Assembly: GCA_030141605.1 (NCBI GenBank)
Contig: JAQGDQ010000036.1
Span: forward strand, 682,001-746,000
Origin: Tubiluchus corallicola
Lineage: Eukaryota; Priapulida; Priapulimorpha; Priapulimorphida; Tubiluchidae
DNA: 64,000 nucleotides
Reading direction: 5' to 3'
Below, one piece after another: positions 39,501 to 51,500 of this stretch (the first letter of the stretch is position 1; the number at the start of each line of letters is the position of its first letter). The notes under the pieces were generated by a model. That model did no database searches and was not told the origin of the DNA. It was given only the letters and a program-made list of their open reading frames with translations. Both the position numbers and the translations under genes were made by a program.

Positions 39501-42500
39501 TCATTATATTATTGGAAATTCCTGCAAAGTTTCTGCTGGCAGCAGCTGGAAAAAACATTCTTATTACTTGGAACTGTGTGATATATGTTCAACATTCAAG
39601 AAAGAGTTTACTATTCAGTATTTATTTTATCTACACAGAGATCTCACCTTTAATATTTTTTTCTTTTGAAAACATTACTGACTTTTCACTTGCTTGGTGT
39701 AGCAAGTCAGTGACTACGAAACTCTAGACTACATATTGCAAATGATGACGATATTGTACATCATCATTAATTCTGAGTGATCAGACGGCTACTATATAAA
39801 CAACCGACAATCAGGTGTAGTTGTCAGATATTGATAAGAAGAGCAAGAGTTTCTTAAAGTTACTCTTAAACAGTTGGTGACTGTTTCTTTCTTCAAAAAA
39901 CTTTGTTAAATTGGATAGTCGTTCTACCATCAAGCTGGAGTGCGACCGAGAACCTGGTGCCAAGCATCCAGCCCCCCATGTAAAACGAACGCCGCCATGT
40001 ACTAAGAACTTAAGTCTTCCGTTATCGGTGGTAGTAGACACAGTAGCAAAAGTGTCGTTAAAGCGCCGTGTTCGTGCTTCCGTGGGTGGGTCTGGGAGAC
40101 GTGGTGGCAGTCCCATGCGAACAGGAGAGAAGCCTGCCACTTCTCCTATTGAAGAATTATTCCAGCCTGGCAGTGTGTACGTATACTGCACTAACCTCAG
40201 TCCGAGATGCTATGTCATCAAGAAGGTATGTACTTTCCTTTTAGAAAAATTAGCTAACTAAAAGTGGTTAATGCACAGCTATGATCTCTTGATAAGGTTG
40301 GATTATGGACATCCAAACTGAGAAGATTGTAGATGTGTAAAATTAACAGCCCAGAAGCATTGTAACATAATTTTCATATTGTCAGTTGCTGTAACATAAC
40401 AAATGAAGTAACTTTATATTATTAGCAAACATTGCTGTAATTGCAGTACGTGAGTCAATGACAGCCTATGCGTGAATGTGCTACAATAGTGATTGATAAC
40501 TATGGTATTTGCAGCTAAAGTGGTAGTAATAAACAACAGACTGCCAGGCTGCTGACCCTTAATAAAATGATAATATGCATAATAATATGCTAATTTTTTG
40601 GAAAGCTAGGTTAGCAGTTCCCCATAGTAAAGGTCTATAAGACTTTTGCAGAACTACATGCCCTTTGGGAGGTCATTGATTTCAACCATACATGGTAAGG
40701 ATGACTATGCGAAAGACCTGAAAATTGTCTGTATGATGGATGCATTTGCCATAGTACATGTTACAAAACATAGTGTTAATACAGCGTAGGTCCAGTGAAG
40801 GTAGGTCCAACATGGATTTTTGTTGGATACACAAATGGCCTTACTGTGTCACCAGATTTATCACACACAACGTCACCACACAATTTTAGTGTAAGTACCC
40901 TTGGCATCATAAAGTGAAGCACAAGTAGATGTGTAATACTGATGCACTCAACAATATTATCCCTTTGTTTTCATGTCAAGATGTATGACACTAGCCAGGG
41001 CTAAACTAATCTAGAATATGAAGCATCGTGTTATGCACTTATTGAGTTTTTTCTGCGCAAGTACCAAGTTTCCTATACTAACTCTGTGATGTCACAGTAT
41101 AAAAAATGACTGAAACTTGTTACATGGACAACAGCGAGAATGATGCTGGTTTCATGGTGAAACAGATCTCTTTATAAAGTTATACTGCTAGCGAGTAATC
41201 CAAAAATTTCATCTGTGTTGTCTATGTGTGTACATTTGAGCTGTCTGTAGTTTACGGCAGTTTCATGCTGCTCTAGTGGTCGAGCAATATCACTGTACTA
41301 GTAAATTAGAATGAAAATATCATTGCTACTTTAAACAAAATTTAGCATAGCTGTGAAGCCTGTGAAAAATATGTTGTTTAGAGTGAGAGTGGGTTTTTCA
41401 GCCAAGAAAGTTCAAAGAATTTTTTACCTGTGACGTAACTTGTGACGCAGTATTTTTTACCACACATTTTCACATTCAGACCATTTTGTTTAGACTTATT
41501 ATACGCTAAAGCAATTTTGGATAAAGCTGAATTATGATAAGAAGTTTTTACGTGAACAGTGAATATGTTATGTTACGTGAACGGTGGGCACATTATTTTG
41601 TTATGTATCTAACCCTTAAGGTAAATCACTTTTCGTTAATTGTTCTAGGCATTTTTGAAGTGGGATTGATTGCGGTGGGTATGCTTCAAACGTGTTATAT
41701 GAATGAACTGCCTATATGAATAATTATTGTCTCTATAGGCGTACGTGTATTGATTTCCGCCCACGTTGCCTGTGCCAGAAATGAATCAATATTACCCGTC
41801 CACGCGCTGGTCGTTTGACCTTTTCTGGGTGCGTTTTTACGCGAGTATAGCTGCGTAGCGATCCGTTTGTACGTATAATATGCATATTATATATTATAAA
41901 GGTATCTAAAAGGTATACTATATGACTGTTTAGCACCTGAGAGTAACTATTCAGATTTATTATGGCTGTTAGAGCTGCAGAGATAGCAGTCGTAAGTGCT
42001 TCACTGCTGAAGCTCAGGTGCTATGTTGATCAATGGTCATCCATAATGGACGATGACGCATCCGTGCATGTACATAATTGTGGCTTCAGGCATTTTAATA
42101 TGTTGCCGCAAAATTAAAAAGACAAAATTATTTATAATTTTCGCTGAATCACCGATTTTAATAACTGCTTATTTATACTCCTTCTTTGGAGAAACATTCC
42201 CTAATAAATTATCAAGATTGTTATTAATGATGGCACGAATTTATAATTAATTAAATTTGAAATCAAACTTAAAATACAAGAAATGCGAAAAAGTTGAAAC
42301 GTAGCTATGATTTGAACCAAGATCTTCTGCCTACAAAGTGGACAAAAATATCTGGTCTTTTGTCAATTGTTACTTCATTGAAGAGTATTTTATGAGGAAT
42401 CAGCTCGCCTGCATTCTGATGACATGTCGTGCCCGATGAAGATATGCAGTCACTGACAGTATTTCATGATGGTGGCTTGTCACGAAACACTGCTTCAGGC

Positions 42501-45500
42501 TTGGCTGTTTGCTCTTTCGAGGGTGCTGGTGATTAGTCCCAGTTTAAAGTTCAGGATGGACCAAAGCTTTTGCTAGGGAAAACGTTAAAACTTTTTGATG
42601 TCATAATAACAAAGAGACCAAGTTTCGCAACTGTAAAGCAAGGTTCAGATGACGACAACTTGAAATACCATGAATTTTCGAGTTTAACCCTTTGCTTTTA
42701 AAAAGCTGTTTCACAAGTTTTGCAAAGGCCACATGAGCCGCTTCGTTTCGATGCCCTCTACACATTATTCGGAAGAGCATTTGTAGGACAGCAAGCTTCA
42801 TAAGCATGGAGTGGTCCGTCAAAGAGCTTGTCAGAGGTGGCCAATGAAACGATGCCATTGCCAATAAAATAATAAAATCGCCAACTTTCTTGAACTGCTT
42901 GCTTAGTTTAAATACATTGACTAGATTGTTTTATGCATTCCATACAATGCCTAGGTAATATATATAAAATACCTAGGAAGAATTAAATTTAAACACGAAT
43001 ATGTTCATTTTACACTTTGCCAAAGTCACTTTACACCTTCTGCATAGATATTAGCTATTGTACACAAAGCATCTAGGTAAGGTGTAAAAGTGCCTCAGCA
43101 GAAACATTTATTTAATGAATTGACCACACTTTTCTCGAAATGCCTAGGTGTGATATGAAATTGTTAGGAATTTTGATAAAATATGTAAACTTTACACATT
43201 GCCTGTAACATATATGTATATGTAGAATTACTTTTGCATTTCGTGAAAAATCAAAGGTTAGAGAAAGGTTGAGGCGAGAGACATTCTTCATTCTAGATTA
43301 TGCTTGCATTTCATTAATTAGAAGAGACGAGTAACTGATTGGTGATTACATACCCTGTAAGTTTGTTGTGGGTTACAAAGAAATCACTTCATAGAACTTG
43401 GTGTAGAAAAGACTTATGGAAAGGACCTAAAATTATAATTGCTTCACGCTGGAAAGAGACCGAGAATTGGCCAAGCAGTTTGAGCTCAAGTTGCAAAAAA
43501 GGAAGAGTTTCAGATATTTGGCTTTTTTATTTTTTCGCAAAAAGTATGCACATTCTGTATCATGGTGATTAGACACAGTATCAAATAATACATACTACAT
43601 ACGGGTCGGGAGAAGAATACATTTACTCTACGAATTGGGCATGTAATGTAAAATAATAATATGCATCCGTTGCCTCATTATGTGTGCATACCAGATTTTT
43701 CACTGTAAACCAGATTTGTCAATAAAATGACAAAGAGATCAGAAGCTAATCTATAGAATCAATCAACCAAAGAGATCAGAATCAATCTATACTGGAGAAG
43801 AATAAAAATATATGATACATTTAGTACTGATTTTTTGTACTTTTACGTGTTTTGTATCATGAGAGAAAGAAAGGAAAAGACGTGTTACATTTTGTAGCTC
43901 TTCTACTAGCACTAAACTATTCAATATTGTGGTGATGTTCTTGTAACTATTAATTAAATAGTGTAGCTGAACTTCAGGTATATGTCATTTAAAAAGCCCT
44001 TCAGAATTCTGTGCTGTGTGCATTTGCGTAACCTTTACGTTCGTTGACAGGAATACGTGTGTCTCGATTTTAATTCTTACTGGATTCAACGCTTTGTCCT
44101 TTATGAAAATGCCAAGGTCATAGCCATGAAGAGAAATTTCCAAAGCTTTTCCGCCTGGGGTTTCTGGCGGTTTTTTAGGCAGGTAAACGTTCTTGCTATG
44201 AACGACGTTAATAAAAGTGTTTTTGTCAATAATTGCGATCGTTGAGTCAGGATAGCACATTTTGTTTTCTTGTATATTTGGCCCTGCGTCAAGATATGAT
44301 ATTGCCACAGTGTCAAAATTTAGCGGTGCTCTTATCTTATAAACGGTAAGGTGGTGGATTTTTGTACCGAAATCCATCTAGAAAAACCGTTAAGTAGGCA
44401 TAACCCACAAACAAACGATAAGAAAAGGCAATTTTAAAGTATGTTCCAAAATATACCATGCAAAATTTAGTTTGCATTACGCTTACCTGTTTGAAAGACT
44501 TGAGTAACTAGAAAAAATTTAAAATGTTGCGTTAACTGATAAAACTTCACTGACTCACCTTCTCAGTGTATACCACTGGCTCACCAAAAACACATTGAAA
44601 ACGTAAAGTAATTTATACTTTTGCTTAATTAGCGAAGAGTGTGCTACGAATGCTCTAGGTATTTTTTCAAACTTTACGCAATATCTGAACTTGTTTCAAA
44701 TGACACCGTCAAAATAGTTCTACCTACCAGTCATCGCCGGAGTTTATTCAAGTTTTATACAAGGTTACTGCCAATACAGCAATAAGGTTGGATGTAAGTA
44801 ATACAAAATTACAAGTCGGATTTATTTAACTTTATGTAAGTAAAGGGCTTCTTGTCCGTGTAAGGTACAGCGAGACTGAAAATATCCCTTAGGATTCTGC
44901 CTCCTCCTACATAGTGAACCCGCAGTGAATAATGTATTTTCTATTATTTTTCATGGATGCAAGTTTGCTTAGTCACTAGTGCATTGCCTAGCCTTCCTCT
45001 GTATAAACGCCGCATTCACATCTGGACAGTTTCATTAAAAGCTTACTCTTAAAAGGTGTTTTTGTTTTTGGGAATTTGGGTGCTAATCACACAAATCCAC
45101 ACCTGCAACAGACACAAATGGAGCGCGTGCCTACCTGTTAAGTTCCAAAATAACTAGTGTGTTAGGCGTTAGGTACTTTAGGAGTAGAATATTCACCGGT
45201 TTAGTATTTTGATTCCACTGTTAGCCTACAGAGATATTTATACGATTTGGGAAACCGTTATACAAGTCGGAACCTAGATCCAGGTAAACAGGTGGAAGCA
45301 GTATAGTGAATGAATCTTCCCTGAACGAGTGTTGGACCAAGTAGTTCACCCATCCGTTCACTAATTAGCTTTTTTGGTGTCGTTCCAAACTTTGGTCGCA
45401 CACTCGGCTATTTCCCTCGCTTCTAGTGCAGAAACGGTTACATTTTAGGCGAATGACCATCACTGCATTACGTTTTGTGATCCGTTTATCACCCTCTTTA

Positions 45501-48500
45501 ACCTTATCAAGTCAGACTGGTCGATTGTGACAACATGAATTGATTCAATTCGCCACGTAGGTGCTACACATCAGTTATCACTGCAATATTATTACAACTG
45601 TTTTCATTAAATTATGGACGACGTGTAGGCTCCCTTTATTCCTGTCCAAATCAGTAGCAACATCTAAGCGAGCTACCTACGTGTCTTCGACAAAATTTGC
45701 TCACTGCATAGATTATCTGTTTAATCTCAGAGGTATGTGGCTTTTATCAGACCTGTTGGCATCATTCCCCAACCGCCTAACATAATGGAAAACTAGTGCT
45801 AGCTCGCCGAATTGAAACTGTATTCGTGTGTGAATAAATGATAAATTGATGCGGCTTTACGAGCAAGGGTCACGCTAATGATTGTAGAATCGTTTCATTC
45901 TACAATTATTCATTAATGATTTCTTAAACCAAGACTTCGTCTGGAATACCATAGAAAACATTTTGGCGCCTTGTGTGTTTTTGGATAAAAACCTAGTAAA
46001 GTTTTGATGTATAGTAATTTGCATCTTGAGTGAAATTGTTCGCCGATTATGTTGTTGGTAATAGAGGCAGAAATGGAAAAGGGGTAAGAGTTTTTTAATT
46101 TTTGCCACATCTAGGTACAGATCATTATATTCATTTACTAGGAAATAAATCGTTCATGTCAACTTTGTTAAAATCTTCTAATCTTGCTATTCGTTTATTT
46201 AGAACTACGTTTAGTTTGCCCATATTCCCACTCTAAATTTTTGGATTATGAATTCGTATCACTTGATGCCAAGAAACTACTTAACAGTCAGTTTTTACTG
46301 CAACTGTTTAGCTAAAAATGAAAAAAATATTTTCAAAAATAGAGGTCTAAATTACGATTTGCCAATCACTGAAACTGGCATTTTAATTTTTGGTCGGTGT
46401 GACCTGTTGTTATTAAAGCAGTCAACAATAATAATTGTATCATGGTTGTAGTTGATAACATGCATGCACACACCCACTACAGGATCAATACATTTTAATA
46501 CCATACCAGTATTTATAGCTAACGTTTCGTAAAGGTCAGAAACATCGCAGATCAATTTCCTTGAGCAGGAAGCACTTTAAAATATATTATTTTCCTCATA
46601 ATTCATCATTTTGAATCAAAAGCTGTGAGACAGATATTAAAGAGTTGTAATTACAGCGGTTTAGTGGATAAATAGGCGAGCATCGCTAAAAAAATTCGTC
46701 ATATTAACGACTGCGACGATTTCAAGTTCTAAAAAAGAGCGTATTTTTAAGTGAGTTTGGTAGCTTCAATGAACTCACTTTAACAGGCTTCTTCAAAAAC
46801 AAAGCTTCCCTTTGTCCGTTTAATATTGGCAACATTCCCTTTGGCTTGTTGGATTTCTTGTGTATAAAGGTGTTATTGCCTGCTCCCCATTCACAGCTGA
46901 GCATTAAAAGATGTGCGTAGTTATTGCCATGGTAACCGTTTCCTAGGTAATATTTAAGTTAATGCAGCCATACAATTTAAATCTCGGCAGAAATTGCTTA
47001 TTAGGTGCGCTAGAATGTAAAATGGAGCGTAGTCTTAAATTAGTCTGTAGTAAAAGCAGATTACCTCCAAATGAATATTAAATTTATTTTAAAATGGCGC
47101 TTATTTAGTAGGTTCTATTGGTAGTGCTTAGCCTATGTGTAACGTGTTTTGTTATTATTTCGCGAGTTGCGAAAATTTCACACAATATATTTCAAATAAC
47201 CTATTCAATAAAATTATTAACAAATAAAAGGCTTCGAATAATCAAAAACAATTTGATTCAAATGAAACCACTCACTTTATGTACTCAAGTTGCAAAGTTT
47301 TAGTGCTTGGGCTTGCAAGGTGAAGCTATTAAGTTCTACGAGGATAATACGTGTTTTTCTATCCTGGCTAGTATTGTATAATTTTGCGTCATCGCTTCTA
47401 CGTTACATTAGCGCTATGGCAACTGTATCCAGGTTCTGCTGTTGTAATTTCCCTTTTAACTGAACCGGGCTTCCTTTCACTTTGTTTGCGTTTGTTTTTG
47501 CACTTGTGCCAGTGTAGTGACTGCTTTAATTGGTCTGCGTTTAGTAATATCACAGTAATATCTCGTGCGGAGAAACGTTAGAAGTAATTTATTTATCTGA
47601 CTCATGCGCAAGTTACTTGGTTAGTAGTAATTAGGTATTTTATTATACCTTGATAGATTTGTTTGATGTTGTTGCTATGAATACGTTTACAACGGCTGCT
47701 GCATTTGTTGCTGTTGAACGAAGCATGAATTTGTTTCTGTAAATCCTCTGCACGCTGTCATCAGTGAGTTTTGGGTACAGCGCCGCCGTCTTTGCTTCAA
47801 TTGTCGTTTTTAGAAGATTGTTGAAGTGTACCTAAAGCAGTCGTCCATGTAGTAGCTTCTAAGTCATTGTTTTCATGAATTTAATATGGAATTGTATGTA
47901 AATGTAATTTTCTAGGAATTTTATGTGGTGCTTTCTGCCGCAATTGGATATCTTTAACGATAAATGTGTCATGGATTTTGTTGTTAATTTCTCACATCAC
48001 CTTTATGTGCAACTCTTATTTGACCGTCTTGTTACTGTACATTCGTTGAACTAGCAATTATTATTAGTCACTTGTCAAGTCAAGAGAATCCATACCAGGA
48101 TTACACTAATAGTTATTGCAACTACTGAATTGATGGGAGAACAGTCCATGCGAACATTTCTTAATATTGACTTTGATAGACAAGATTAATGGTTTCAAGC
48201 AATATGTTACAAAGTTTCAAGATCCCAAGCCATTTGCATATTAGCTACCTGACTTCAAGTCATAAATATGAAATTTATTGTTATTGGATAGTTATGGAAG
48301 TTACTGTGTAAGTGGCATAGTTGTTGTGTAGTCATGAGTTTGGAACTAGCAACACAAATATAGAAACAATTTCCTTTCATAAAATAGGGGCGCATGCTCA
48401 TCCGTCCGCAGTTTTTACTACTTTGATTCCTACTACTTCACGTCCTCAAAAGGTCTAAAGCCACTACCTTTGTTAACCAAGTTGATTTCTTGATGACTGT

Positions 48501-51500
48501 AAGTGGGACAAGTGATGCAAAATAGATGAAGATATTTGAGCACGAGCATCCGAAACAGCACAGACCTGTCTTTCTAAAACTCGGTTGGACTTTCACGTTC
48601 ATTTATAGTTGCTTCCAAATTTACTCATGTTTAAATCATCCAAATCGCTATGAACCTAATCCACCACACTTTGATCTAATCTACCTTATTATGACAGCGA
48701 GTGTCTCAGTTTGGATATAATGAATTTATTATTTATTTATAGGTTACTCCAAAGAGCCAGGGTTTGAACCCAAATGCCAATGTCTTTCAGAGTTGCAAGC
48801 AAATAGATGGTAACACTTGGGGTGAGCCAGATCTGCTCACTTCACCAGTTGTCGCTCCCTATGATGGTAAGACATTTTAAAAAACTAGTTCAAGTTTTTA
48901 GGGTTTTGGTTATGTTTGTCTTTCCCATCATTATTTTTTATATATTTACTCCCCTAATAAGATGCACATACTCTCTATTTTCTAAGTGATCATTGAATTT
49001 ATTTGGTAGCCTAAGATGGTAGCAAAGAATGCAAACGCCAAAATAACGTGATCAAGGCACTATTAGGCAGCAGTCAGGCACTGAAGTTTTTCGAAATTCT
49101 TCTGTTGCAGCAATAAGAGATGCATTTTGTTGTGTCCATCAACCAAATATAAAACAAACTAAGGTATACTGTTGAGCTTGCACAATCTCACAGAGCTTTT
49201 AGTTTAGTGTTAGTAGTGTTAGCATTAAAGGCTTCTCCTAAGGGAGAATCATGTTTGGTGAGTCAGAGGTAAGGTTATGAACTTGTAATTTATCCAAGAA
49301 TGTAATCTGCACACATATTTAGCTAGTTGGGGCTGTGAGCAACCCTTGGTCTTATCAGGTTTTTATTGACAAACTATGCAGCAATTTGCTTGATACTGGA
49401 AAACCAATCGGGACTTGTTACCACTACCAATAACACTATCAGCGTGCATAACATGTTTGGCAAATGTGCCACAAGGTTCTTTGTCGTCTAGGAATTTATC
49501 TATAATGTAACAAAATAGCAGTTTCATTATACATTGTGTTGGTTTTGCTTTAACCAGTATTTTGTGATTAAGAAGTTATTTTTCGGCTTCTTGGGGATAT
49601 GTGTTTTTAATGTGTCTTTTCTTAATAGTAGGCCTGGACATCTATCAGAAAGCGAATTCGAATCGAATTTTCGACTTTCGAACTCGAATCAAACTGAATT
49701 TCGAGATTTCGAAACCTAATCGAATTCGAATCGCTGTCAAAATTTTCGAATAAATTTCTTCCTAGTCATTAATAAAAAGCAATCTCAAAAAGATCATGCT
49801 TATTATTTGATTTTATTCTGAAGGGAAAACACTAAAATTTGTTTAAAAATCACACACAGAATGTGACAGAAATCACAGCTAAATTGTGCTGATTGCATGC
49901 ATTTGCAAGCGTTTTAAGGAACTCCTGTAGTTGAAGTGCTGCATTGTTTGAATCTATAATTTTAGGTTCATATGGATTTCGATGTAAATAAACTTGTTTG
50001 ATGCTCACACCAACCAAACAGTAATTCATATTAAAAAACACCAGTTGACATTGTACTTGTTATAGGATATCCGATGAATGGTGACATCAGCAAATATCAT
50101 TCTGGCGTTGTTTTTCCACCAACACCTGATTCATCACCCATGCAAGTACTACCAACTGACTTCACTCAAAGCAGCGAAACAATGCAGCTTACGCCAACGG
50201 AATCGGGTAGCTATCCTATCACTCCTCCTCAGGGCGAGGCTACAGCTACTGCTCCAACAGGTAGGATTAGATTAATTTCTAGTTTTCAATAAAAGGCCAG
50301 AATTGTATACTTATTTGTTTGTATTTTGTCACAGTTTCAAATGTAACAAGTGAACATAACAATTTTATTTAAAAAGAAAAACTTAAGGATGGAAGTTTAA
50401 TAGATTGTCGAAAGTTTATTTGTGCAAATTGTCAAATTATTTGAAGCTAGATGAGAAGACATTCAAATTAAGTTCATTATTGAAATTTTAATCTGAAATA
50501 TTGCAATGTCTGGCATAGTGCCGAAAAAAAGCATGATGTGCTGAATCTTGCAAGATCTAGCAAGCTTCTGTAGCAGCTGAATATTTGACATTACTTGAAA
50601 CAGTGAAGAGTGTCTGTTCCATCTCCCACATATTGTAACAGAATGCGATTACCACACACTTCCACACAACTGCATAACTGGACATAGGGAATGGAAGAAT
50701 CTATGGGGTTAAATCTTGATATTGTTCACAATAACTGTAGTGAATCATCTGATACTTAGCTGATACTAGTTACATAGTTACCAATTTAAAATTTAGCTCC
50801 AGTAATAAAAGCTAAAAATACTAGTAATTCAAGTAGTTGCAAGTGAAATTTTTTATGTAATTTGCATAAATATTCTAACACGTCTCTTTGTCTTTCCCTT
50901 GCCTTTTTTACAAAGCATATTTTTTTCTCAAATCAAAAGAGCTGTTTTATTTTCTGTTTGTAATAATTTAGTAACAATTGCATATTTAGTAGTAGATTCC
51001 TGCAAACATTGTAACAGGAAAACAGCTCTTAAATAACTGTCATTTCATCTTCGTCCAAAATCCTCACAAAATCATTATTATTATGTCCCTGCCATGTTAA
51101 TGTAGATGCCTGTTAGATAGATGAGTTGCTTTAATACAATAATTGGCATCAAGGGAAAAAACGTATTGGTTTATCTCTCTGCCTCGTTATCAGGACATCA
51201 GCTTACCTTGAACAACAACTCTTTACTAATAATATCTAATCAGTAGATAAAATGATTGTGTTTTTTTTGTACATAAACATTTGCCGAGCAGCAGTTATTT
51301 TTACATGAAATTAAAATTTCAAGTAGTCAAAAAATGGCTTCATATAATTTAAGTAGAATTCAGTGCCAGAGTTTCAAAGAACTACAAATACGTGGACGTG
51401 TGTGTCAAATTGGGTGGTTGTTATAAAGGAACTAAGCCAATAAGCCTAACTTTAAGACAAGTGAGTAACAAAAATATTTATTAAGATCTCTTCGAACATA

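Noticed and set aside
39881-40114. Extension of the alternative LARP4 exon upstream of ATG 40115
   Set aside because: The frame is open back to a stop at 39878 but offers only TTG or CTG starts, so the ATG at 40115 was taken as the start.
39811-40191. 126-codon minus-strand ORF opposite the alternative LARP4 exon
   Set aside because: Mirror of a GC-richer, stop-poor stretch. The plus strand has the donor site and matching phase; the minus frame has no recognisable feature.
42450-42864. Possible transposase-like relic on the minus strand (words such as KQPSLKQCF)
   Set aside because: Only short, weak resemblance. No catalytic motif, terminal repeats or target duplication could be found.
48807-48989. 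60-codon ORF overlapping the LARP4 PAM2 exon
   Set aside because: Different frame from the PAM2-encoding one and running into the intron; a shadow of the real exon.
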